From Candidatus Enterococcus myersii (GTDB taxonomy: Bacteria; Bacillota; Bacilli; Lactobacillales; Enterococcaceae), in NCBI RefSeq assembly GCF_017316025.1, contig NZ_JAFLVT010000006.1, forward strand, positions 124,001 to 188,000: a DNA stretch of 64,000 bases, written 5' to 3'. The translations under genes were made by a program, and so were the position numbers. Under the pieces are notes generated by a model. That model worked only from the letters and a program-made list of their open reading frames with translations, was not told the origin of the DNA and did not search any database. Below, piece by piece: positions 25,921 to 34,711 of the stretch (position 1 is its first letter; each line of letters begins with the position of its first letter).

Positions 25921-27945
25921 TTATTTAAAAAGCGTATTGATTGCAGTGTCAATCATACTTTGATTAGCTAGGTAAGGAATTGTGATATGATCAGTACCTT
26001 TATTCATTTTGTTATATTCAATCGATGTTTCAATGGCGTGATCATTTCGTGCCCAACTACGACGTGCTACACCGCCCATTGTATCCCAAGCGATAGCAGA
26101 TTTAATAATATCATCTACTAATTTTGAACCGTCTAATACAAGGCCAAACCCGCCGTTGATTGATTTTCCGATGCCAACACCACCGCCGTTATGAAGCGCA
26201 ATTAATGACATTCCACGAGCAGCGTTGCCTGCATAACACTGTGTTGCCATATCGGCACAAACATTGCTGCCATCTTTTATATTGGATGTTTCTCGGAATG
26301 GTGAATCTGTTCCGGAAACGTCGTGGTGATCACGCCCAAGCATAACTGGGCCAATTTTTCCTTCTCGAACCAATTCATTGAATTTTAGTGCGATATTTAC
26401 TCTACCCATGCAATCTTGATATAAAATGCGTGCTTGCGTGCCAACAACAAGTTGATTTTTTTCCGCATCACGAATCCAGTTGTAGTTATCGCGATCTTGA
26501 TAGCGACGATTAGGATCAATAACTTCCATCGCGGCATGATCGGTTGCCACTAAGTCTTCATGGTTGCCACTCAAGCAAACCCAACGGAAGGGGCCATAGC
26601 CATAATCAAACAACATCGGGCCCATGATATCTTCTACATAAGAAGGCCAAATAAAACCGTCTTTATCATCCACGCCGTTTTTAGAAATCTCTTTAATACC
26701 GGAATCATAAATAGCCTTCATAAATGAATTGCCATAGTCAAAGAAGTAAGTTCCTTTGGCAACAAGTGATTCAATGACATGATAGTGTCGTTTTAGCGTT
26801 TCATCTACGAGTTGATGGAATTTCGCGCTGTCTTTTGCGAGTAGTTCTGTTCTTTCTTCAAATGTAATTCCGGCGGGACAATAACCGCCATTATAGACAT
26901 TATGGCAAGAAGTTTGGTCAGATAATAAATCAACATGGATATCATGTTGCGCAATATATTCTAATAAGTCCACGATATTTCCATGATAAGCAATTGATGT
27001 TTTTTCTTTTCTGGCAAGATACTCTGACGCAATTTTTACAGCTTCTGCCGGCGTAGTAGCAAGATTAGAAATCCAACCCTGTTCTAAACGAGTATCAATA
27101 CGTGAACGGTCAACTTCTGCAATGATTGCCACCGCATTGGCAATTTCTCCGGCCTTCCCTTGTGCACCGGACATGCCCCCAAGACCAGAAGAAATAAATA
27201 ATTTTCCTGCTAAATCACCATCGTCGGCAATTCCCAGTTTTAAGCGTCCAGCATTTAAAAGTGTATTAAAAGTGCCGTGTACAATCCCTTGTGGTCCAAT
27301 ATACATCCAGCCGCCTGCTGTCATTTGTCCATAGTTGGTTACACCCATTTCTTCGGCGATTTCCCAATCGTCGATATTATCATATTCTCCTACCAACAAA
27401 CCATTTGTGATAATTACGCGAGGCGCATCCTTTTTAGATTTGAAAAGACCTAGTGGGTGGCCAGATTCCACTACTAAAGTTTGTTCGTCTGTCATAATTT
27501 CAAGGTATTTTTTTATTAGATTATATTGCATCCAGTTGGAACAAACTTGTCCAGTTTCGCCATATGTGACTAATTCATAAGGATAAAGAGCAACTGAAAA
27601 GTCCAAATTGTTATCAATCATAACTTGCATTGCTTTTGCAGCCGTGCAATTTCCTTGGTATTCATCAATAGGCTTTCCGTAAATCCGTTCTTTGGGGTAC
27701 CAACGATAACCATAAATCCGTCCCCGTGTTTTTAATTCTTCCAGAAATTCAGGAATCACAACTTCATGGTATTTTGGATGGACATAACGTAGGGCATTTT
27801 TCAATGCAAGCTCAGTTTGTTCCTTCGTTAAGCGAAACCCGCGGTCGGGTGCTCGCCGAATTCCCTCTTGAAAAATAGTTTTCTCTGGTAAAAAGTCATC
27901 TAATTTTACCGTCATCGCTTGTTCGATGTCTTTTAAGTCAATCAT
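25921..27945 (-). CDS. hutU: Urocanate hydratase
   Basis: Second step of histidine breakdown: urocanate + water to 4-imidazolone-5-propionate (EC 4.2.1.49), using tightly bound NAD as electrophile. The 674-residue form matches Gram-positive and anaerobe urocanases (about 675) rather than the 555-residue proteobacterial form. Visible family segments include GLGGMSGAQG, the YNGGYCPAG Cys loop and GRDHHDVSGTDSPFRETSN. ATG 27945 follows AAGGAGG and is preferred to 27963. It is transcribed divergently from hutI, from a promoter with GAC-core direct repeats and a cre-like site. Confidence 0.97.
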   Translation of the reverse strand: MIDLKDIEQAMTVKLDDFLPEKTIFQEGIRRAPDRGFRLTKEQTELALKNALRYVHPKYHEVVIPEFLEELKTRGRIYGYRWYPKERIYGKPIDEYQGNCTAAKAMQVMIDNNLDFSVALYPYELVTYGETGQVCSNWMQYNLIKKYLEIMTDEQTLVVESGHPLGLFKSKKDAPRVIITNGLLVGEYDNIDDWEIAEEMGVTNYGQMTAGGWMYIGPQGIVHGTFNTLLNAGRLKLGIADDGDLAGKLFISSGLGGMSGAQGKAGEIANAVAIIAEVDRSRIDTRLEQGWISNLATTPAEAVKIASEYLARKEKTSIAYHGNIVDLLEYIAQHDIHVDLLSDQTSCHNVYNGGYCPAGITFEERTELLAKDSAKFHQLVDETLKRHYHVIESLVAKGTYFFDYGNSFMKAIYDSGIKEISKNGVDDKDGFIWPSYVEDIMGPMLFDYGYGPFRWVCLSGNHEDLVATDHAAMEVIDPNRRYQDRDNYNWIRDAEKNQLVVGTQARILYQDCMGRVNIALKFNELVREGKIGPVMLGRDHHDVSGTDSPFRETSNIKDGSNVCADMATQCYAGNAARGMSLIALHNGGGVGIGKSINGGFGLVLDGSKLVDDIIKSAIAWDTMGGVARRSWARNDHAIETSIEYNKMNKGTDHITIPYLANQSMIDTAINTLFK

Positions 27946-28016
27946 TGGTATTTCCTCCTTCATGTTTCTAATTGTTTGTGAATGAATGAAATGATTTCAA
28001 AGCTTTTACGCCTTTT

Positions 28017-28049
28017 AGTATATGTAATCGGTGTCAACGAAGCGTCTAT
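28017..28049 (-). promoter_or_regulatory. hutU promoter with 11-bp-spaced direct repeats
   Basis: Reading the minus strand: ATAGACG (28043-28049), 4 bp, GTTGACA (28032-28038), 9 bp, TATACT (28017-28022). The layout is the same as in the divergent hutI promoter. No -35 at normal spacing, so an activator is probably needed. A cre-like 14-mer overlaps (28023-28036). Confidence 0.6.
28023..28036. promoter_or_regulatory. cre-like site in the hutU-hutI intergenic region
   Basis: TGTAATCGGTGTCA fits TGNAANCGNWWNCA with one mismatch. It lies immediately upstream of the hutU -10, where CcpA binding would block transcription. Confidence 0.5.
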
Positions 28050-28097
28050 CGCTTAAAAAATTTTTTTAAAAATTTTTTTGACAAAAGGGAAGTCTGG

Positions 28098-28130
28098 TTT
28101 GACTCCTATTTGACTATATTTTTTTATACT
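28098..28130 (+). promoter_or_regulatory. hutI promoter with SARP-type direct repeats
   Basis: TTTGACT (28098-28104), 4 bp, TTTGACT (28109-28115), 9 bp, TATACT (28125-28130). A further TTTGACA lies at 28077-28083. Heptamers on an 11-bp period ending about 8 bp before the -10 are how SARP activators bind in actinobacteria. A SARP/BTAD-type regulator is encoded 1.5 kb downstream. Confidence 0.65.
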
Positions 28131-28163
28131 AGAGGTACGAAAATGATATGAAGGAGTAAAATT

Positions 28164-29417
28164 ATGAAAGCAGATAAAATTCTTAAAAATTTTAGTCAAA
28201 TTTTTTGTCCTATTGATAACGGAGTTCCTTTGCGAGGCGAGGAAATGAGTAAGGCGGTAATCATTGAAGATGGTTATATTGCGATTAAAGATGGCAAAAT
28301 TTTAGCTGTTGATCAAGGAGAGCCAGATAGTGATCTAATTAATTATGATACCGAGATTGTTGATTATACAGGTAAATTAGCTACACCAGGCTTAATTGAT
28401 TGTCATACCCATTTGGTTTATGGCGGTAGTCGTGAACATGAATTTTCACAAAAATTAAATGGCGTCCCTTATTTGGATATTTTAGCGCAGGGCGGTGGAA
28501 TTCTGAGCACGGTGAGAGCAACAAGAAAATCTTCTTTTAATGAGCTTTACGATAAGTCATCTGCTCTACTTGATAAAATGTTAGCTCATGGTGTGACAAC
28601 AGTAGAAGCGAAAAGTGGTTATGGCTTAAATTGGGAGACAGAAGAAAAGCAACTAAAAGTCGCAAAAGAGTTGAATAAGAATCATGTTGTCGATGTAGTT
28701 TCGACATTTATGGGGGCGCATGCTATTCCCGAAGAATATAAAAACCGTTCAGGTGAATTTATTGATTTCGTGATTACAGAAATGTTGCCAAAAGTAAAAT
28801 CAGAAAATTTAGCCGAGTTTTGTGATATTTTTTGTGAAAAAGGGGTATTTACAGCAGCAGAGTCCTATAAATTATTACACGCAGCAAAAGAAATGGGTTT
28901 TAAATTACGCATACATGCTGACGAGATTGCTTCCATTGGCGGGGTAGACGTAGCAGCACAATTAGGTGCGGTTAGTGCGGAACATCTGATGATGATCACA
29001 GATGAAGGCATTAAAAAATTAAGTGAAGCCCACGTTATCGGTAATTTATTACCAGCGACAACATTTAGTCTTATGGAAGATACGTATGCACCAGCAAAAA
29101 AAATGATTGAAAATGGGATGGCGATTACTTTGACAACAGATAGTAATCCAGGCAGTTGTCCCACCGCAAATTTACAATTTATTATGCAATTGGGCTGTTT
29201 TATGCAGAAGTTAACACCCATTCAAGTATTTAATGCCGTAACAATTAATGCAGCGTATTCTATTTGTCGAGCAGAAACTATTGGGAGCTTTGATAAGGGA
29301 AAAGCAGCTGATATTGCTATTTTTGATGCACAAAATATTGATTATCCATTATACTTTTTTGCCACAAATTTAGTGACAGATGTATATAAAGCTGGAAAAT
29401 TAATCAGTGCATTATGA
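28164..29417 (+). CDS. hutI: Imidazolonepropionase
   Basis: Third step of histidine degradation: opens 4-imidazolone-5-propionate to N-formimino-L-glutamate (EC 3.5.2.7). A 417-residue amidohydrolase-superfamily protein. The metal site is visible as [10 protein letters not shown], with further ligands in [18 protein letters not shown] and the late Asp in [16 protein letters not shown] precedes ATG 28164. It is monocistronic with a strong terminator, divergent from hutU. Confidence 0.97.
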   Translation: MKADKILKNFSQIFCPIDNGVPLRGEEMSKAVIIEDGYIAIKDGKILAVDQGEPDSDLINYDTEIVDYTGKLATPGLIDCHTHLVYGGSREHEFSQKLNGVPYLDILAQGGGILSTVRATRKSSFNELYDKSSALLDKMLAHGVTTVEAKSGYGLNWETEEKQLKVAKELNKNHVVDVVSTFMGAHAIPEEYKNRSGEFIDFVITEMLPKVKSENLAEFCDIFCEKGVFTAAESYKLLHAAKEMGFKLRIHADEIASIGGVDVAAQLGAVSAEHLMMITDEGIKKLSEAHVIGNLLPATTFSLMEDTYAPAKKMIENGMAITLTTDSNPGSCPTANLQFIMQLGCFMQKLTPIQVFNAVTINAAYSICRAETIGSFDKGKAADIAIFDAQNIDYPLYFFATNLVTDVYKAGKLISAL

Positions 29418-29452
29418 TAAAATAACCAGTAAAAAGCATTTTGTTTCTTATC

Positions 29453-29488
29453 CTCTCAAATTCTAGCTATAGAATTTGAGAGTTTTTT
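29453..29488 (+). terminator. Terminator of hutI
   Basis: CTCTCAAATTCTA pairs with TAGAATTTGAGAG around GCTA, followed by TTTTTT. The downstream regulator is therefore a separate unit. Confidence 0.9.
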
Positions 29489-29510
29489 ACTAGTCTGTAC
29501 TTTTTGCTTT

Positions 29511-29524
29511 TGAAAGCGGTATCT
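29511..29524 (+). promoter_or_regulatory. cre-like site upstream of the SARP-like regulator
   Basis: TGAAAGCGGTATCT matches TGNAANCGNWWNCA except for the last base. It lies 70 bp before the regulator's start codon. Confidence 0.5.
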
Positions 29525-29594
29525 TTATTTGGATGCTTCCTTTAGAATAAGGATGAAGAATTGGCGGCAATAATGGTTGAAAGAAGGTACAACG

Positions 29595-32500
29595 ATGCCA
29601 CATATATTATCTTTTGAATTATTAGGTACGCCATCTATTAAAGTAGATGGGGAAACAAAAATTTTTTCATTTTCGAAGATCAATGCATTACTTTATTACA
29701 TGGTCATTAATAAGCGAATTAGTCGGGATGAGATTGCGGGTATTTTATGGCCTAGTAAAGATGAAAAAAGTGCAAAAAAAAATTTACGCAATACAATTTA
29801 TCAAGCCAATCGTGCGATGGGCGGCGAATTTATTGTTTCGCCAAATAAAACAATTTTGACCTTTAATTGTGATGTGACAGTTGAAAGTGATACTTATCGT
29901 TTTGAAGAAGATGCTTATACACATCTAGAAGAATATCGGGATGAATTTTTAAAGGGCTTCTATTTGAAAGACTCGGATTTGTTTGATGCTTGGTTAGCAA
30001 AAATGCGTAACTTGTATGAACACCAATTTATTGAATGTTGTTATCAAAAAGTAGCAGAAGATATTTCGTTTCATGCTGTAGCCGATGTGGAAAAGAATAT
30101 TCGTAAATTAATTGCGATTGATGAATTTGACGAACGTAATTATCAATTGCTGATGCGTTTTTATATCGAGAACCATCGAAATGGTAAAGCAATTGAAACA
30201 TATTACGAATTAGCGGAAATTTTAAAAGTTGAATTGGGGATTGAACCAGGAGAAGAAACAAAGCAGTTATATCAAGAAACATTGAAAATTGCCAACCAGA
30301 AACATGGCGATTTACGAAAAAAAAGAGCGTATCATTTTTATGATCGTGCCAACGAGGTTGAACGCTTGGAGTTAAACTTAGCAAATTTAAAACAAAAGAA
30401 ACCATTTCAATCAGTTTTGGTTAAAGGTGATTTAGGCGTTGGCAAATCAGCTTTATGTCAGCTAGTTTTAGAAAATATTCAATATTCATACGAATGTCTC
30501 AAAGTGACTTGTTACAAAGCAGAGCAAAAACATTTTTTACGTCCCTGGCGAGAATTATTACAGCAACTGATGCTTTTATTGCAAAAAGATAATTTGGCTG
30601 AGATCGATCAATGGGAACAAACATTTAGTCGACAATTTCCTTTTTTTAAAGAGTTAAAAGCACAATCTATGTCAGAAAACGTCGCCCCAGCTGAACTTAA
30701 TTTTTTGGCACAAAGCATTTCAGAAGCCTTGCAACAGCTAGGGAAAAAAAGACCCCTTATTATTTTTATTGAAAATCTCCAATGGATGGATCATGGGAGT
30801 ATCAAATTATTGACGAGTGTACTTCTGCACAATCCTCATTCTGATATTATTTTTATTATGACCTTGCAGACGGGCTACCGCAAAGAAATATACGATTTTA
30901 TTGCCAGTGTTCGGCATTACGAAAAGATCATTACCTTAGACTTATCACCATTTAAAGACTTTGAAGTACGGGCTTTTTGTGAAAAACAACTTCCTGATTA
31001 TTCGTTTCAAACGACAACGCTAGATTTTATTGCAAGAGAGTCAGAAGGAATTCCTTTATATATCAATGAATACTTGAAACAATTACAAGAAAGCAACACG
31101 CTAGAAGTATTGACACCAAAAATGAATGATGAGTTAAGCTTACAATTTGTAAATTTGACTGCACTGGAATCTGAATTGGTCGACTTTATTTCATTTTTTC
31201 AAAAAGTTGCGCCAATGAGCCTTTTAACGCAACTAGCTGATGCCAAAAAAATTGAGATATATACCGCCTTGGATAATTTAAACAAGCAGGGATTGGTCAA
31301 AGAAAATGTTTATCTTGATGAAGTATGTTTTAGCTTCAATCATAAAAAAATGAAACAATATATTTATGCGCAGCAGTCCGCAATGAAATTACGAGTTATT
31401 CATGAAAAAATCGCAATTTTATTGGAACAAAAATTAAATGAGGTTACAGAGGATAGTGAACTACTAGCGGCGATCGGGTATCATTATCGCCATGCCCATC
31501 AAGAGCTAAAATCTTTAGATTATGAGTTGTCGCATCATCAAGCCTTTTTAAGAATCCAGCATGAACTATTTCCGATTTATCATCAGGAACATTTGTCATC
31601 GCAAGAGACAGTTAGAAAAGCAGAACCAAGCGAATTGGAAAAGTTTAAAGAAATTGGAACGAGATTAAAAGAAATTGAAGGACAATATGCAGAAGATAGT
31701 ACGTATCAATTGTTGTTAGTAAAATTTCTCTATTTAGAAGGACGTTACTTGATTAATTGCGGTGATTACAACCAGGGCTTGGAAAATATTCAGCGTGTTA
31801 TCGTGAAAGCCAAAGATTTTCATCTTACAACTTACCTATTGCGCGGGTATCGTCAGATGATTTATTACTATATTCAAACAGACAATGCTACGGATATGGC
31901 GCATTATATTGATTTGGCAATGGACGTTGCAATCAGTGCGAACAACAATGAATCTATCGGGATTTTATTACGCTTGAAGGGATTATATCATTTGATGATT
32001 GGGGATTTGGATCAAGCAGAATCGCTGTTTCAAGAGTCCATTACGATTTTTAATATAGCCAATCGCTTTGATGAAAAATACAACAGCAATATTGCTGCAG
32101 CCTACGATTATTTAGCAGAGATTCAGCGCTTACGGTCAAATTACCAGCAATCAATTAAACTACAACAAAAAGCCATCAATCTTTGCAAAGATAATAATCT
32201 TATGACAAGCTTAGCTATTTTTTATGTGGATATGGGAATCACTCTTTATGCAAAAAAAGACTACGACCAAGCGGAAATCTATTTTTTAAAAGCAAATGAA
32301 TTATTTGAAGTTACCGCATCTCTTTGGAAACGTGTCCAGCTAAATGCTTATTTGTCACTGATTTATTTATTTAAGCAAGATTATGAAAAGGTAGCTTTTT
32401 ATATAAAAAAAACCATTAGCTATCAAAATCAATTAGCCAATCCTCGCGATAGTGGGCTTGTCTATTTTAGCAAAGCACTGATTAAAGAAAAATATTTGGC

Positions 32501-32648
32501 AAATCAGATTGAAAATTCGCAATTAGGTGATTTAGTAACCGAGGATCTATCCTATTATGTGACTAAAGCTGTAGAAAATCTCAGTCAATATCGTGATCGG
32601 TATGAGTTACAAGTATTAAACGAAACTTTTCATTTGAAGATGAACTAA
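29595..32648 (+). CDS. SARP/BTAD-type STAND transcriptional activator
   Basis: A 1017-residue regulator. Residues 1-95 form an OmpR-like winged helix (FSKINALLYYMVINKRISRD then LRNTIYQANRAM), 100-245 a bacterial transcriptional activation domain (YQLLMRFYIENHRNGKAIETYY), about 260-560 a STAND/AAA ATPase with Walker A GDLGVGKS (near 278) and Walker B-like LIIFIENLQWMD, and the C-terminus is TPR-like. ATG 29595 is preferred over TTG 29577, which lies in the ribosome site. This SARP/MalT-like architecture is typical of actinobacteria and less usual in Firmicutes. It sits inside the histidine cluster, and SARP-like direct repeats lie before hutI, hutU and glmL, so it is probably the pathway activator. 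The ligand might be urocanate, histidine or another intermediate; that is a guess. Confidence 0.85.
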   Translation: MPHILSFELLGTPSIKVDGETKIFSFSKINALLYYMVINKRISRDEIAGILWPSKDEKSAKKNLRNTIYQANRAMGGEFIVSPNKTILTFNCDVTVESDTYRFEEDAYTHLEEYRDEFLKGFYLKDSDLFDAWLAKMRNLYEHQFIECCYQKVAEDISFHAVADVEKNIRKLIAIDEFDERNYQLLMRFYIENHRNGKAIETYYELAEILKVELGIEPGEETKQLYQETLKIANQKHGDLRKKRAYHFYDRANEVERLELNLANLKQKKPFQSVLVKGDLGVGKSALCQLVLENIQYSYECLKVTCYKAEQKHFLRPWRELLQQLMLLLQKDNLAEIDQWEQTFSRQFPFFKELKAQSMSENVAPAELNFLAQSISEALQQLGKKRPLIIFIENLQWMDHGSIKLLTSVLLHNPHSDIIFIMTLQTGYRKEIYDFIASVRHYEKIITLDLSPFKDFEVRAFCEKQLPDYSFQTTTLDFIARESEGIPLYINEYLKQLQESNTLEVLTPKMNDELSLQFVNLTALESELVDFISFFQKVAPMSLLTQLADAKKIEIYTALDNLNKQGLVKENVYLDEVCFSFNHKKMKQYIYAQQSAMKLRVIHEKIAILLEQKLNEVTEDSELLAAIGYHYRHAHQELKSLDYELSHHQAFLRIQHELFPIYHQEHLSSQETVRKAEPSELEKFKEIGTRLKEIEGQYAEDSTYQLLLVKFLYLEGRYLINCGDYNQGLENIQRVIVKAKDFHLTTYLLRGYRQMIYYYIQTDNATDMAHYIDLAMDVAISANNNESIGILLRLKGLYHLMIGDLDQAESLFQESITIFNIANRFDEKYNSNIAAAYDYLAEIQRLRSNYQQSIKLQQKAINLCKDNNLMTSLAIFYVDMGITLYAKKDYDQAEIYFLKANELFEVTASLWKRVQLNAYLSLIYLFKQDYEKVAFYIKKTISYQNQLANPRDSGLVYFSKALIKEKYLANQIENSQLGDLVTEDLSYYVTKAVENLSQYRDRYELQVLNETFHLKMN

Positions 32649-32683
32649 GTAAAAAGCCACGCAATATTGCGCGGCTTTTTACT
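32649..32683. terminator. Bidirectional terminator between the regulator and glmL-like gene
   Basis: GTAAAAAGCC-CGCAA pairs with TTGCG-CGGCTTTTTAC, a compact GC-rich stem with A- and T-runs on the two sides. Confidence 0.88.
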
Positions 32684-32696
32684 TTATCAGGCAGGA

Positions 32697-34085
32697 TCAA
32701 AGGCGGCGTAAACTTTTTTTTAAGATAGTCAGCGCCGCTTCCGGATATTTTTGACTTAAAAGCCCCATTGCCGATAAAAGATAATCTTGGTCAACATACC
32801 TTTTTGGATTGATCGGTAGCAATGCATCATCTACTGGCAAAAGCTCATTTTTTACGATTTCTTCAGGGTGTTGACTGTGAACGACAACACCACCAGTGGC
32901 AATAATGGTGTTGAAATGTTGAAGATTTTTTCCTTTTTGATAATACAGTGTCCGCGTTGGTGTTTGAACTGCTCTTTTCACACCCGCGTGCCGCTTTAAG
33001 GCAAATGTCATACTAGCCTCAGCAAGAAATTGATCAAAATCAATTTCTATTTTTGTTTTTGGAACAAAGGTTGGATGAGTACAGCGATAGTGGCAAGCCG
33101 ATTTTAAAGCAGATATATTTTCAGGCAGCAAATCTTCTTTTATTTCAGAGCTGCTTAAAAGCTGTTCCAACAAACTTTCAGCTGAAGAGCGCATACCAAG
33201 ATCACCTTCGACAGTTCTTTTTAAATATGGTTCAGCTAAGCCTTCAAAAAATACATCGTCAGATTGAAAGAGACCAGAACCGACTGAATGGACATCTGTT
33301 GTTGCACCACCAATATCTACGATTATTAAATCTCCTAGTCCTGAACAGGTTTTTGTTCCTTCCTTCAATAGTTTTGCAGCAGTTAAAACGGCTGTCGGTG
33401 TTGGAATAACAGGTTTATTACTATAAGGAGCAACCTGGTTCAGCCCTTTTGAATGAATAATTTTTTTCAAAAAAACCTTTTGTACAATTTTACGTACAGG
33501 GTCAGGATTTAACATATTTATTTGGGGCATAACGTTTTCAGTATAGAAGACATTTGCCCTGTTTTTGAAAGTAGCACTAAGTTGAGCAGTGGCAGCTTCA
33601 TTTCCGGCTACGATAATTGCAATATCTGAAGGTAATTGTGCAAGTAAGCACGCATTATAACAGATGATTTCCAGATTACCCCCGTTGCATCCCCCAGTTA
33701 GCAAGATAACATCGGGCTTTAGCTGATAAATTTCAGTGATTTGATCTAAAGTCAGACGGTAACAATATGTTTTTAAAATCCGGCTACCTGCACCTAACGC
33801 GGCTCTTTTGGCTGCTTCGGTAGTTAGGCTTTCTGTTAAACCAATCGCCACCATTTTGAACCCTCCCCAAGCAGATGAACAAAAGTATTCTTCAACAGGT
33901 AGTTGATTTTTTTCCCCTATTTTATTAAGTAACTTTTCCTTCCCTTTTTTATAGCACAAATAAAGTCCTTCTTGGCTACTAGTAGGCAGTTTTAGTGTTG
34001 CTACAATTATTGCCTCAATCGGATTAACTAGTGTTAGTTTTGTGTAAGTACTCCCAAAGTCAATTAATAAAGCAAGTTTTTGCAA
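32697..34085 (-). CDS. glmL: MutL/GlmL family (glutamate mutase reactivating) ATPase
   Basis: A 462-residue protein of the ASKHA-fold glmL family. Phosphate-binding loops are visible: LLIDFGSTYTKL at the N-terminus and IIVDIGGATTDVHSVG in the middle; VILLTGGCNGGN and ENVMPQINMLNP are also family-like. Such proteins reactivate adenosylcobalamin-dependent glutamate mutase and relatives. The start is taken as TTG 34085 because AGAGG lies 8 bp before it. No mutase subunit (GlmS/GlmE) is encoded in this window. Its promoter seems to carry the same direct repeats as hutI and hutU, so it is tied to histidine or glutamate fermentation. The partner mutase may lie elsewhere, or the protein may serve another B12 enzyme. 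Confidence 0.8.
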   Translation of the reverse strand: MQKLALLIDFGSTYTKLTLVNPIEAIIVATLKLPTSSQEGLYLCYKKGKEKLLNKIGEKNQLPVEEYFCSSAWGGFKMVAIGLTESLTTEAAKRAALGAGSRILKTYCYRLTLDQITEIYQLKPDVILLTGGCNGGNLEIICYNACLLAQLPSDIAIIVAGNEAATAQLSATFKNRANVFYTENVMPQINMLNPDPVRKIVQKVFLKKIIHSKGLNQVAPYSNKPVIPTPTAVLTAAKLLKEGTKTCSGLGDLIIVDIGGATTDVHSVGSGLFQSDDVFFEGLAEPYLKRTVEGDLGMRSSAESLLEQLLSSSEIKEDLLPENISALKSACHYRCTHPTFVPKTKIEIDFDQFLAEASMTFALKRHAGVKRAVQTPTRTLYYQKGKNLQHFNTIIATGGVVVHSQHPEEIVKNELLPVDDALLPINPKRYVDQDYLLSAMGLLSQKYPEAALTILKKSLRRL

Positions 34086-34394
34086 ATTTAGCACCTCTTT
34101 TTTTGATAAATTCTGTTATAAATAGAAAAAATTTCAGGAGAATAATTAGTTTTTTTTAATCTTTATTTATAAAAAACGAAACACTTCGACTATTAAACGT
34201 CAAAAATGATTTCTTATTTAAATATTCAATTTTTATTTCCCATCATTTTTTTAAAGAGGATTTAACCCATTGGCATAATGTCCTCTTGGTTTATAAAGAG
34301 CGATTTTTTAAAACGCAGAAATCATTAGCTATAATCCAAAATATTATCTTGTTTTCTATCTGTTTTGGTACAGGTTTTTTAACAAGGTAATTTT

Positions 34395-34426
34395 ATTTTA
34401 AAAAATATAGTCAAAAAAAGGTCAAA
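34395..34426 (-). promoter_or_regulatory. glmL promoter with SARP-type direct repeats
   Basis: Minus strand: TTTGACC (34420-34426), 4 bp, TTTGACT (34409-34415), 8 bp, TAAAAT (34395-34400). The repeat spacing equals that at hutI and hutU, and the 14 bp after the second repeat start like the hutI promoter (ATATTTTTT). Confidence 0.55.
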
Positions 34427-34532
34427 TGAAAAAAATGACAAATAAAATCAATAGATTGATTATCGATTTTTACTTAAAAAAACAGTTGTAGGTTTTATGA
34501 AAAAATTATAAAAAGCTGATTTTAACGGCATT

Positions 34533-34546
34533 TGCAACCGTTTTGA
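34533..34546 (+). promoter_or_regulatory. cre-like site upstream of ftcD
   Basis: TGCAACCGTTTTGA matches TGNAANCGNWWNCA with one mismatch. TTGCAA within it could also serve as a -35. Confidence 0.5.
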
Positions 34547-34711
34547 AAGAGTGATAAGCTGATTTTGGCTGATGGAAGCGGTAACAAAGGAGCGCATGTT
34601 AAGAATATCTGCTAAGAAAAATAACATGTGTAAAAAAATGCATGAAAGAGTAAAGTAACAAAATAAAAACTGAACGCAACCAAGTTCAAATTTAAGAAGG
34701 AGTGTTTTACG

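Larger units (their letters stand above)
34086..34711. other. Divergent glmL-ftcD intergenic region (626 bp)
   Basis: Very A/T-rich, with no gene seen. It holds the candidate glmL promoter (34395-34426, minus strand) and a cre-like site at 34533-34546. The phrase AAGCTGATTTT occurs at 34513 and 34557. The leader before glmL would be about 300 nt, unusually long; I could not assign a known riboswitch to it. Confidence 0.6.
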
